Source of the DNA: Cristatella mucedo
Taxonomy: Eukaryota; Bryozoa; Phylactolaemata; Cristatellidae
Direction of reading: 5' to 3'
Assembly (NCBI GenBank): GCA_009760855.2
Contig: WPIO01000162.1
Coordinates: forward strand, 374,001-438,000
Length of the DNA: 64,000 nucleotides
Part shown: in pieces, positions 10,870 through 21,100 of the stretch
How the letters are laid out: every line of letters starts with the position of its first letter
How positions within the stretch are numbered: the stretch's first letter is position 1
The notes under the pieces: model-generated
Told to the model about the DNA's origin: nothing
What the model saw: only the letters and a program-made list of their open reading frames with translations
The model's database searches: none
Made by a program: the position numbers and the translations under genes

Positions 10870-12918
10870 AATTTTAAAGACTTCCTTCGTGTTTACACAC
10901 GAAAGCTTAAAAAAGCCAGGGCTTCTTTTTTCATTCGAAAACTGAATTCCTGCCAGTCGGACACTAAACAGATTTATAAGACAGTAAACCATTTACTGGC
11001 CAATGCTGCCAGGTCTGACTCCCCAGATATTAAGGGCTCAGCCGAAAGGTTTTCAGCCTTCTTTACTGAAGAAATTGTGCACATTCGTGCCTCCATTAAG
11101 CCCACTCCGACCAAAGCAATCGTAATTCCTCAACCTGTGACTTTTCTTAAAAGATTTTCTGATGTTTCTGCCTTTGATGTGGCTTCCCTAATAAGGTCTA
11201 GCAAAAAGAGTTCGTCTCCTGAAGACCCTATACCTTCATCTCTGTGGTCTTTACTTGCAGACCATCTTAGCCCTGCCATAACCAAGATTCTTAATGCTTC
11301 TTTGGGAAAAGGGGTCGTCCCCAAGTCCTTCAAATCGGCAATCGTTAGACCTATTCTTAAAAAGCCTGGATTAGACACAGAGGTCCTAGCAAACTATCGT
11401 CCAGTTTCCCTTCTTCCATTCTTATCAAAAATTCTTGAAAAAATTGTTGCTAAGCAGCTAGTTGAACATATTGAAAATAATGGAATGTCAGAAACATTTC
11501 AATCAGGTTTCAAGAGGCAGCACTCTACCGAAACTGCTTTCCTCCGTGGTAATAATGACATTCTGCATGGCAGCGACGACGGGAATGTCACTGCCCTAGC
11601 TCTGCTAGATCTTTCTGCTGCCTTCAACACCATTGATCACGAAGTTCTGCTTGAACGATTGAGAACAACGATCGGTCTGGCAGACGAAGCACTGGCGTGG
11701 TTAAAATCCTACTTGTCTGATCGTGTGCAATCCGTGTCGTGTGGGGGCCAGGTCTCAGGCATGAGAAGGGTCACCTGTGGAGTCCCTCAAGGGTCTGTAC
11801 TTGGTCCCTTGCTGTTCTCCATTTATACGCAACCTCTGGGAGAAGTGATTAAGGCCCATGGAATAGGATATCACTTCTATGCTGACGATACTCAGTTGTA
11901 TTTGTCATGTAAACCGTCGGAATCTGCTGCAGCAACTGAGAAACTGAATGCTTGCCTTCCCGATATTCGATCCTGGATGTTGGAAAGCTTCGTGAAATTA
12001 AATGATGATAAAACCGAACTGCTTCTCATAGGATACCCTAAGCGTGTAACTGGATTAAAAGGCTTTGCTGTTCTAATAGGTGATGCTATTGTGCGACCTT
12101 CACCACGTGCTCGTAATCTAGGTGTCGTGTTCGACAGCTGCCTCAATTTCAAAAGCTTCATTCAGAAGACTGCCTCTACAGCTAGCCATCACATCCGATC
12201 CCTATCCAAGATTAGAAGCTGTCTCCCACAGTGGCTTGTAAAAAATTTAACTAGCTCTTTAGTTCTGTCTCGGCTTGATTATTGTAATTCCCTTTTGGCT
12301 GGGCTACCAAAGAAAGCTATTATGCCACTACAGCGGACTATGAATATGGCTGCAAGGCTGGTCTTCAAGTCCCAGCGGTTTGAGCACGTGTCACCTTTGC
12401 TGGAAGAGCTAGGGTGGTTGCCGGTTGAGCAAAGGATACGGATAAAAGTTCTTACGCTGACCCACAAGGCCCGCCACGGCTTGGCTCCTTCATACCTAGC
12501 TGAACTGCTACATCAGTTTCAGCCTGTTTGTGCCCTCAGGTCCTGTGTGGACAATAAATTAGCTGTCCCATTCCTCCGCCTAAAGACAGTTGGCGACAGA
12601 AGCTTTAGCTCTGCAGGTCCTAGACTGTGGAACTCGCTTCCACAATTCTTACGCAACGACATCTACTCTCCAACTGCCGACTATGGCACATCTTTTTCAG
12701 CGGTCCTGAACTGCTACTTCTATGCTACTAACTACGTCAACTGCTCTCCTAACTCTGCTATGCTTCCCACCTTCTCTTTGTTGCGTGAGAAGAGGTCTGT
12801 TGGCTACCGAATGCGTACCGAAAGCCGCTTAGGTTGTGAGTGAGCTATACAAAACTCTCCTGTGTAGCACCCACATGATCTTTATGACTTTGCGGAGTTA
12901 CTGACGGAGATACATTAC
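10870..12918 (+). mobile_element. LINE A, youngest copy, 5'-truncated
   Basis: About 2 kb reaching from the region before RT to the family 3' end (acggagatacattacat). The 5' end lacks the endonuclease. Similarity to the minus-strand copy at 44487-45180 begins around the shared gacttccttcg at 10879. I could not define target-site duplications. A SINE-2 3' piece follows directly. Confidence 0.85.
11077..12843 (+). CDS. Reverse transcriptase of LINE A (CR1/L2-like), partial
   Basis: The frame gives 588 residues from a GTG codon at 11077, but it is open without a stop back to 10855 (about 662 codons), so the true start is lost with the missing 5' part. RT landmarks in order: Asn-Tyr-Arg-Pro-Val-Ser near residue 105, Phe-Gln-Ser-Gly-Phe near 145, the motif A block Leu-Asp-Leu-Ser-Ala-Ala-Phe (Asp178), Gly-Val-Pro-Gln-Gly-Ser near 235, and Tyr-Ala-Asp-Asp at 268-271. 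A CR1/L2-type C-terminal domain follows. The product would copy LINE RNA at a nicked target, and this fragment lacks an endonuclease. Oddity: Asn replaces the usual Asp in the Phe-Asp-Thr-Ile-Asp segment (residue 184). The frame is intact, unlike every other copy here, so the insertion is recent. It is unlikely to be a host gene. Confidence 0.85.
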   Translation: MHIRASIKPTPTKAIVIPQPVTFLKRFSDVSAFDVASLIRSSKKSSSPEDPIPSSLWSLLADHLSPAITKILNASLGKGVVPKSFKSAIVRPILKKPGLDTEVLANYRPVSLLPFLSKILEKIVAKQLVEHIENNGMSETFQSGFKRQHSTETAFLRGNNDILHGSDDGNVTALALLDLSAAFNTIDHEVLLERLRTTIGLADEALAWLKSYLSDRVQSVSCGGQVSGMRRVTCGVPQGSVLGPLLFSIYTQPLGEVIKAHGIGYHFYADDTQLYLSCKPSESAAATEKLNACLPDIRSWMLESFVKLNDDKTELLLIGYPKRVTGLKGFAVLIGDAIVRPSPRARNLGVVFDSCLNFKSFIQKTASTASHHIRSLSKIRSCLPQWLVKNLTSSLVLSRLDYCNSLLAGLPKKAIMPLQRTMNMAARLVFKSQRFEHVSPLLEELGWLPVEQRIRIKVLTLTHKARHGLAPSYLAELLHQFQPVCALRSCVDNKLAVPFLRLKTVGDRSFSSAGPRLWNSLPQFLRNDIYSPTADYGTSFSAVLNCYFYATNYVNCSPNSAMLPTFSLLREKRSVGYRMRTESRLGCE

Positions 12919-12992
12919 ATCAACCACTGCAAGTGGTGGTGGTAGCTATAAAAGCTATGAATTCCAGTTGCATAAATAGGGCTGTTAAATCA
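12919..12992 (+). mobile_element. SINE-2 3' fragment
   Basis: It matches the SINE-2 body from ccactgcaag to gggctgttaaatcag, diverged, with the tRNA-like head missing. It abuts the LINE A tail. Confidence 0.6.
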
Positions 12993-13945
12993 GTTTAATG
13001 ATCGAAAAAATGGATTTGACTCATGCTGCTTATCCAGTTAACATGCCCGAAGTATTTTACTGATGATTTATGCAGTAATTATATAAAAAAGCTAACTTAT
13101 CTCTATTCAAATGAATGTTGGCGGTGCATAACCACTTTAATGCTACAATCCCCATTTAAAATACACTATATTGAATTAGTATTGAAAAGTCACGCCAAAT
13201 TATTTACCTTTACCAAATACTGAGAACGGATGTCTCTCATCAAAATATTGATTGCAAAAGAAATCCGAGTAACAATATTGTAAAATAAAGATTTTTGCAG
13301 ACAATTTAGGACACTTCACCCACCATCTGTAAAAAGCGAATTACTTTCAGGAGACAATGGTAATATTTTATCTGTTCATTTTATTTTTTCAAAAGTGATT
13401 AATCTGTTTGATAAGCAAACTTATACGACATCCATTTGCTGTTAGTGTGTCACCATCATTGCTACGTATAATTGAAGTGCCTTTCTTATATCAAGCTTCT
13501 ACCGCTAAACTTGTTAGTATCTATATAATATATAATATATATAATATAATATATAAGTGGCTCGTATAGTGGCTCACTTAGAAATATCGCTCGCAATTTT
13601 ACATTCACTTGCACATCCGAATTATTACACTATAATAAAAAATGATGTACAGAAAACCGCTTGGTAAAGCCATTGTGATTCAAATTGATGATATTTTCAG
13701 GATAACTTGAGAGACGGAGACTTTTTGCAAACTTTAAAAGAATACTTCTGGGCTCGAACATCGATGAGAAAACAAAAAAGGATGCTGTAAATGGCATTCA
13801 ATGAAAGCACTTATTTTGAAAACATGGGCAGTATTTTTAATTACAACTCATCTCTGTGGATGAGTACATTTGTATGCACGGCAAGTTCAAGCGGCCTATT
13901 GCAATAAAATAGCGCAATTCGTACATATATGATTCATTTATCTAT
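12993..13945. other. No gene seen
   Basis: AT-rich DNA with a ta/taa-rich run at 13515-13556. No coding or repeat signal was recognised. Confidence 0.5.
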
Positions 13946-14128
13946 TGAGCCGTAATGGCTCACTAGGTAATGCCGTTGCTTTTCATGACCTCGGCATCTA
14001 GGTCAGTGGTTCGAATCCTGTGGTGGGCGATCCTTTATCGCCACTGCAAGTGGTAGTGATAGCCGTAAAGACTCTTCTGTCGCTTTAAAAAAAGAGGCTG
14101 TTAAAACAGCTCTTATTTTTTATTTTAC
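13946..14128 (+). mobile_element. SINE-2, complete
   Basis: A-box-like tggctcactagg, exact B box ggttcgaatcc, the ccactgcaag body, gaggctgtt and an A/T-rich tail. Closely similar in layout to the copies at 19128 and 37673. Confidence 0.85.
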
Positions 14129-14268
14129 AAATACCTATTATCCGAAAGCGTTCAAGCATGTATACAATAGCTCTCAGTAGCCTCGATGTAGCCTCTCGAT
14201 CTCACTTGTATAGATAAATCTTGAAAACAAAAGTTAAAACCTGTTTACCTTCAAAGTCAATAGTATTG

Positions 14269-14301
<33 letters not shown>

Positions 14302-15934
14302 GAAGCTTGTCGCTCTGTTACTTGATAATATAATTCCTTTCATATTATATTATGATAATATAATTACCGTCATTATAAGATAAAAACCGAGGAGTGCGAT
14401 CCTGGGCCTTCTCGCTTAGTGTAAGAACTGTAATCTGCATCCATCAATCAACCGGCAGCGTTTCAATTTCTTTTAGCTAAGTATGAACTCGGCAAAACCT
14501 CTTGAATTTGTAAACTACACTTGCGGCAATATTCATCCTCAGCTGCATTGACCAAATAGCTTTTTTTGGAAGCCTAGAAAAAACGAATATTAAGCCACCC
14601 CGGTTAAAAGTAGATTATCTTAGATGTGGATCGAAAGTAATAGCCAGCTGGGGAAGCACTCTACTTAATAATGTGCTCAAAGTTTAGGCAGCTGTTAATA
14701 GCAGCACCTAAATTCCAAGCTAAAGAACTCGTCCAAGGCGCCTACGTTTCATGTTCACGGCATCAGCAAGGTATTGAGGCTATTGGTCTAGTCTAGGGGC
14801 AGATCAAGAAGAACTGCCTCTTTTATAGATTTGAAAACCAACTCCAAGTCAATGCTTTTCAAGATAAGTTGCTAGACAAGCTCGATGTTGCCTAGTGCAT
14901 ACAATTGAACAGGAGCAGATACCAATATTTAGCAATGACCCTAGATGATCAGTGGGCACAGTGGGGGCTCGGGCTAACAGAGGTGCAACGAAGAATGATG
15001 TAAGATACCCCTACAGATGAGGTGTGGGCGTGACGACTACGGCTGCATTATAAGCTGGCAATACAGTAGGTGACCATATATACTCATGCTTATTAATCGT
15101 CGTATAAGCCACCTTAGAGTGACGAAGAGAGAATGGGAGAGAGAATAGTATCCCTATAGGTGGCGTCAAAAGACCCAGCTGGCCCTTAGCAATTAAATCG
15201 AGCTTAGGTAACCAATATGGCTGGACGGCCGTGCCTAATGAGCTGCTGCAGCAGCCCGGTTGGTCGGGTGGACTGCCGTGAGTTCGGCTGGGCAGAATAA
15301 CAGCCGGAAAGAGGTCAGTGGATCGCAACAGTGAATTCGTAGCCTTTAATGAGACCCAATTGCACTCTATTCAAATTATGGACCATACAAAAACCGCATA
15401 TCTTTAAAGCCGAGCGATTCGCGAACAGCCACTGCAACCCTGCCATCCACCTTTCAGTCGTCTAGGATAAAAATAATGAGTGTGGGTAGACGGTCTCAGA
15501 TTGACAGATGCTAAAGCAGGTTGCCATACACGTTTCGGTCAGCATAAAGAATGGTGAACATAGCAATAATAATACGTTTTCTGTATCGCACTCTGGGAAC
15601 TCATTGTCACTTGACATATAAATGCATCTAGCTTCCCCTGGACGGACTTAACGAGGATAAGTAACCCTTCAGCAGCAACTCAGCTTTTAGCAGCAGGCGA
15701 CAAGCCAGAACTGCTTGATTGCATCGCTACACTGACCATAGAAGGCTGATCTGGATGTACCGATCGGCTAGGTTACAGTGTGCTGAAATGTAATTGGCCT
15801 AACTTAAAAGGCTGTCCAATAACTGGGTGACGTCGTCGAAGTAGCTTGAATACTAGGCAACCGGCAGCCAGCCCGGCAGAGGCTGCGGCTACAAATTTCA
15901 ACGGAAAGTTATAATAATAATAATAAATTTGCAT
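14129..15934. other. Long stretch without a supported gene
   Basis: It contains a (TA)n run at 14270-14299. The part from about 15000 to 15330 is less AT-rich and has a 105-residue minus-strand frame (15011-15328) without known motifs. I see no transposon signature. Confidence 0.45.
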
Positions 15935-16010
15935 AACATCCTCAGAAAACTCAATCGTCGGCGGTGCAAACGCATTAAGCACATCAGCCAGTGAAGTGTT
16001 GTTCAATAAC
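15935..16010 (-). mobile_element. Possible LINE B linker fragment
   Basis: The minus-strand translation includes Ser-Leu-Ala-Asp-Val-Leu-Asn-Ala-Phe-Ala-Pro, resembling the EN-RT linker of LINE B at 60790-60840 (Thr-Leu-Ala-Asp-Thr-Leu-Asp-Glu-Phe-Ala-Pro). It is short and diverged, so the assignment is tentative. Confidence 0.35.
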
Positions 16011-16437
16011 TGCCGACGGTCAGCCTTTCGCACCATGCTGATGGGCAGTGATTGAGCTGCTACTATGGCAATTGCTAATCAACGCTTTAAGATTACAGGT
16101 TATGGTTTGGTAGCCGAGCGTTTGATAGAACAAAAGCCGTACTCAGAGACGTACTTACTGATCATCAGAACCTGGTCTGTTAAAATAATACCTTTGATTT
16201 AGAACCCTCAGAGAACTCAATCTCTTTCTAGGCATTTTATGTTTGCTGCAAAGACAGTCCGATCGAATGGTTAGTGGTAGCAGGCTTACTAAACAACAGG
16301 ATCTAAATGCTTAGGGGTGACATGCATGAGGCAGTATGCCAGTGTTGTGAGAGGCAGCATGCACAGTTTCAGTACGTCTAAGAACATAAAGGATGAATAA
16401 CATGCACCCACTAAATTCTGTGAGAAATAGATAACAA

Positions 16438-16578
16438 ATAATATTCATTTGCACAGCACCCCAAGAAAACTTAGTCTCTATTCAGGTGCTTCACATACGC
16501 CTCGGGACTGGAGCCCACGACCTCAGGTAGACCTTGGTTGGGGCGAGCACCATGACCACTGGACTAAACCAGCTCGGC
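16438..16578 (-). mobile_element. SINE-1, first of a tandem pair
   Basis: Complete SINE-1 on the minus strand. The terminal stem reads agcacc ... ggtgct instead of agcgcc ... ggcgct. Both arms changed, so pairing is kept. Confidence 0.85.
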
Positions 16579-16579
16579 A

Positions 16580-16720
16580 AATATAATTCGTTTGTATAGC
16601 ACCCCATGAGAACTTATTCTCTATTCAGGCGCTTCACATACGCCTCGGGACTGGAGCCCAAAACCTCAGCCAGACCTTGGTTGGAGCGAGCACCTTAACC
16701 GCTAAGCCAACCAGCTCGGC
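16580..16720 (-). mobile_element. SINE-1, second of a tandem pair
   Basis: Same orientation and directly behind the first copy, joined at ccagctcggc. The stem arms agcacc and ggcgct differ at one position. On the SINE-sense RNA this gives a G-U pair. Confidence 0.85.
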
Positions 16721-17062
16721 TATGCGTTTTAGTTCCTTTTTAAATGTTGGCAAGTCAGGAGATGTGATGCAAGTCAGGAGTGAGTTCCGGTATTTGGGAG
16801 CATGCGACATAAAGGCACGGTCTCCAAAGGCCTTGAGGTTTGTACGAGCTATCGGTACACAGAGAGACTCCGAAAAGTGGGTGATACATGCTTAGCCTCG
16901 TTGGGGGCTACAGACCAGCAAGCAGTTAGTCATAGAAGTCAACACGGAATGTCACGAATCCATGGACCCATTTACATCTGAGCACGCCCAAATTTTAGCA
17001 ATTTTATGTAGCTGAAAGTAGGCAGGCTTTAAATTTGGAGCTGATTTAGTCTTTTAATAAAG

Positions 17063-17912
17063 AAATCTAGGTGTCATATTCCAAAGCGACCTCTCGTTAG
17101 ACGACCACATCAGCTCCACAGTCAAATCAGCCTATTTTCAGCTTCATGACATTGCTAAAATTAGGGCTTGTTTAGATAAGGGTACCACGTCCAAGTTGGT
17201 CCATGCATTCATGACATCTCGTTTCCACTTCTGCAACTCACTGCTTACTGGCCTACCAGCATGTGCGATCAGGCGATTGCAGCTGGTGCAAAACTCTGCA
17301 GCTAGGCTTGTCTGTCGTGAGCCTCGCAGTAGCCACATTACTCCACTTCTCGCCGACCTGCACTGGCTACCAGTGAAGCAACGGATTGACTTCAAGGTTT
17401 TGTCGCTCACTTTTAGGTCTCTTCATTCTATGGCTCCAGCCTATCTTTCAGATATACTACCCCATCAGGCCAAGCATCGTACCACTCGCTTTTCGGAATC
17501 CAACAGTCTAGAAATACCTCGTACAAACCTTAAATCCTTTGGAGACCGTGCATTTAGCTCGTATGCTCCCTAAGCCTGGAACTACCTCCCGACCTGCATC
17601 TGAACATCCCCTGACCTGACCACATTTAAAAGAGACTTAAAAACACACCTACTTAGGACAGCATTTAGTGGGTCCCTGTGATTCGTCCTTGATGTGCTTA
17701 TGCGTGCTGACACTGTGCATGCTGCCACTAGCCACATTTGCATGCTGACCCTGTGCATTTCACCCCTAACCATATTATTCATTTTGTTTGTTTTTCAAGC
17801 ATGATTTTACTTACTATTCTATTGCGTATCACTTTGCAGCAAATGTAAAGCGCCTAGAAAGAGATTAAGTTCTCTGAGGGCGCTTTATCAAGTGCAATAT
17901 TATTATTATTAT
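17063..17912 (+). mobile_element. Young LINE B, 850 bp, inserted in old LINE B
   Basis: It starts at the Arg-Asn-Leu-Gly-Val-Ile-Phe segment after the RT core and contains the C-terminal domain in an open frame (17196-17573). A perfect hairpin (17847-17886) and an (ATT)n tail close it. A candidate target-site duplication, ttttaat(a/g)aaag, flanks it on both sides. Confidence 0.85.
17847..17886 (+). other. LINE B terminal hairpin (reference copy)
   Basis: Outer stem aaagcgcc (17847-17854) pairs with ggcgcttt (17879-17886). An inner stem agaga pairs with tctct around the loop ttaagt. This element is shared with SINE-1 and probably serves as the RNA signal bound by the LINE B enzyme (inference from known LINE/SINE pairs). 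Confidence 0.75.
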
Positions 17913-18532
17913 TTTAATGAAAGATCACTTTGGAACGTGACAGTTATAGCCTCGTTAGGGGCCCGAAGACCAGCAAGCAGTTAGTTACAGAAGTCAACAC
18001 AGAATGTATTTACCATCCATGGACCCATGTACGTGTGGTATCCCTATCTAAGCAAGTACGAATTTTAGCAATACTATGTAGCTAAAAGTAGGCAGTCTTG
18101 AAGTTTCGATCTGCTGTAGTATTTTAATGAAAGATCACTTTGAAGCATTACACCTAGGTTTTGTGCAGATTCAACTGGAGATACGCTCGCAGAGCCAATT
18201 TTGTGCCAGTCTTTCTAATTTCTGAATCACACTTGCTTTTCTCATAACTCGTAAGTTGGTTTTATCAACTTTCAACTTAAGACAGTTTGCTGCTTATGAC
18301 GTGTGGATGTCATCAATACATGCAGCAAAGAAGATGAGAGAATTTGACGTGCTGGAGGGCAGGGAGGAGCCTAAGCAAAAAAAAAAAAAAGTGTTATCCG
18401 CTTAAAATTGAAAGCTTAGATTATGCTTGGCAATCACATCTGCAAGAGAGATAGTATAAACCGTGAAAAGAACTGGACCTAGCACGGAACCCTGAGGTCA
18501 CCCATATTTCGGAGGTTCCTCGGACGGTCTGC

Positions 18533-19127
18533 TGTTATTTATCGACCATTGGCGACATCACACCTTATGCTGAGCACGTTTTGTTTTGAGCAGCACATCC
18601 AAGGAGAGCTGTGGAAAGTTACAGCGACGATAACAGAAGAATACATATACTTATCACTAATAAGTAAGATCAGGATCCACACAGCACTTGGAATCAGTCG
18701 TGCCAACTCTTTGATGAGTGAAGGCATGTATTTACATAAATCTTTGGACTATCTTTTATAATTTTACTACTTTCAAAGTGGTCAGCACTTTATGGCATTC
18801 TGCATCGACTTCGGTAACTAACTAATTCCAGGTTTATTGAGCGTTAAATTAGCTACACTGTGTTAATAATATCTTAAAATGACGCTCTTAAAATGCTCTT
18901 TTATCATTAGTCATGAGCATGCAAGCAGTATCCTATTTGGCCTGCATGGCTATGTTCATCATTAAAACTGACTACTTTAGAATTTTTATTTCTAAGCGGT
19001 ACTTCACCTTAAGAATACAACAAAATGCAATCTACAGCTGCTACGTAAGTGATGGAACGTATTTCACAAGTTGCAATTCAAAATGTTATGAAGCTTTAGT
19101 CTTAAGGAGCGTATGAACTGAACGTTG
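18533..19127. other. No gene seen
   Basis: Short frames only (62-70 residues, overlapping on both strands), without motifs. Confidence 0.45.
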
Positions 19128-19322
19128 GTGAGCCGTGATGGCACACTAGGTAAGGCGGTTGCTTTCATAACCTTGGTCTCGAAGTCGTGGGTTCGATTCC
19201 TGTGGTGGGCGATCCTTTATTGCCACTGCAAGCGGTGGTGATAGCCGTCAAGGCTCTTCTGTCGCTATACAAAAAGAGGCTGTTTAAGCAGCTAGAATTT
19301 TTATTTTATTTTTTTATTTTTA
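19128..19322 (+). mobile_element. SINE-2, complete
   Basis: A-box-like tggcacactagg, exact B box ggttcgattcc, the ccactgcaag body, and a tail of T-rich runs after gaggctgtttaagcagct. One of the best-preserved copies of this family in the window. Confidence 0.88.
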
Positions 19323-19618
19323 ACGTCTAGGCATCAAATGATTTATTTTAGTTCAGGGAAGACTGTGACCCAACTGGAAGTCAAGTAGGAGATAATTCAA
19401 CTGCCCGCTGGAGAAGCAGGTAGGCCAGATAGAATGGCTGCTGCAAGTGACTGAAGCAGTCTGGAAGCCATAAAGAGGATATTGAATTCGACTCTTAGTA
19501 CTAAAGGGAGCTAATGAGCATCAGGCGTAAGAGGTACACATGGCAGGTTGGTGGGCTGCTGAAGTTGTGTAGCATGTGACTGCTGTTGTTCATTTTCGAA
19601 CTCAGCATCGCTTCGTTA

Positions 19619-19725
19619 CAATAATAATAATACTAATTAAAGTGCACTTGATAAAGCGCCCTCGGAGACCTTAATCCCTCTCTAGGCGCTTTACGTGTGC
19701 TGCCAAGGGAAACGCAATTGAACGC
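19619..19725 (-). mobile_element. LINE B tail, about 105 bp
   Basis: Minus-strand (ATT)n tail, an intact gcgcc ... ggcgc stem and the gcaaacg-like segment. It is severely 5'-truncated. Confidence 0.8.
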
Positions 19726-20171
19726 TTATGGTCGGCTTGCTACAGTTAGGCTGCTGAATATCTTGATCTCATGCCTGTCCTATATTAGTCGCTCAAGCTG
19801 ATGCTAGTGACGCTGCAGAAATGACGTCAGTAGCTGCAGCAGCAGGAGCAGGAGCTGAGATAGAAGCTGAGCTGAGTAGAAGCAGCAGCAATGAAGCAGC
19901 TGCAGCAGCGCATCCACAAATGCAGCAGCGACTCGTGCAGAATTATTCGATGATGTAGCAACAGCAGCACCGTCAGCTGTATGTTTGCAGTGTGTCTCGC
20001 TGTAGCTCTGCCGCTCGACTGTCGTCTGGCCCCACTGGATGGCGATTCACGATCCACGACAAATTCTTCTCTGCACTCGTACTGATTAAAGTCTGGAATT
20101 ATTGATACAGCAGAAGCATCATCCCGAGCAAGTTCATCTTTGGCTTCCTGCTCTATAAAGGGATATTTCAT
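19726..20171. other. CAG-rich patch with overlapping open frames
   Basis: A compositionally distinct stretch rich in gca/gcag. On the plus strand a frame from about 19790 to 19950 encodes an Ala-, Ser- and Glu-rich segment followed by Gln. On the minus strand 19827-20171 gives 114 residues starting Met-Lys-Tyr-Pro-Phe with an acidic first half. Either could be a piece of an exon, but there is no known motif. A LINE A insertion begins right after it, so it could be an interrupted older sequence. Confidence 0.25.
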
Positions 20172-21100
20172 ATCCTGAAATTAAATGACGATAAAACCGA
20201 ACTGCTGCTCATAGGACACCCTAAGCGTGTGGCTGGATTCAAAGGCTTTGCTGTTCTAATAGGTGATGCTATTGTGCGACCTTCACCACGTGCTCGTAAT
20301 CTAGGTGTCGTGTTCGGCAGCTGCATCGATTTCAAAAGCTTCATTCAGAAGACTGCCTCTACTGCTAGCCATCACATCCGATCCCTATCCAAGATTAGAA
20401 GCTGTAGTGGCTTAGAAAAAATTTAACTAGCTCTTTAGTTCTGTCTCGGCTTGATTATTGTAATTCCCTTTTGGCTGGGCTGCCAAAGAAAGGTATTATG
20501 CCACTACAGCCGACTAAGAATATGGCTGCAAAGCTGGTCTTTAAGTACCAGTGGTTTGAGCACGTGTCACCTCTGCTGAAAGAGCTAGGATGGTTGCCGG
20601 TTGAGCAAAGAATACAGAGCAAACTTCTTATGCTGACCCACAAGCCCACCACAGCTTTGCTCCTTCGTACCTAGCTGAACTGCTGCATCAGTTTCAGCCT
20701 GTTCATGCCCTCAGGTCCTGTGTGGACAATAAATTAGCTGTCCCATTCCTCCCCTTTAAGACAGTTGGCGACAGAAGTTTTAGCTCTGCCGGTCCGAAGA
20801 CTGTGTAACTCGCTTCCACAATTCTTGCTGAACGACAACTACTCTCCTAATGCCGACTAAGGCACGTCGTTTTCAGCGGTCCTGAACTGCTGCTTCTATG
20901 CTACTCACTACCTCAACTGCTCTCCTGACTCTGCTATGCTTCCCACTTTCTCTTTGTTGCGTGAGACGAAGTCTGTTGGCTACCGAATGCGTACCGAAAG
21001 CCGCTTAGGCTGTGAGTGAGCTATACAAAACTCTCCTGCGTAACACCCACATTGTCTTTATGACTTTGTGGAGTTACAGACGGAGATACATTACATTACA
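20172..21100 (+). mobile_element. LINE A, 5'-truncated
   Basis: It begins at the Leu-Lys-Leu-Asn-Asp-Asp-Lys-Thr-Glu segment after the RT active site and ends in acggagatacattacattaca. The frame is broken by small deletions (near 20400) and stops. The 3' UTR is well kept. Confidence 0.88.

Larger units (their letters stand above)
16186..18532 (-). mobile_element. Old LINE B, heavily interrupted
   Basis: Minus-strand LINE B pieces in consistent order: 3' UTR (16186-16430), C-terminal coding (16721-17062), and RT towards the Pro-Gln-Gly region (17913-18532). Two SINE-1 copies and a plus-strand LINE B interrupt it. About 180 bp is duplicated within it (16887-17062 and 17951-18130). A 14-A run sits at 18377-18390, where other copies read caaagcaaagg. 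Confidence 0.75.

Noticed and set aside
11077-12843. 588-residue frame as a host gene
   Set aside because: RT motifs, several relatives in the window and the LINE A 3' end show that it belongs to a retrotransposon.
13946-14020. Possible tRNA gene from the A and B boxes
   Set aside because: The acceptor stem does not close and the sequence recurs as part of a SINE. It is a SINE head, not a tRNA gene.
15011-15328. 105-codon minus-strand frame as an exon
   Set aside because: Pro/Leu-rich but without a recognisable domain or splice sites I could defend.
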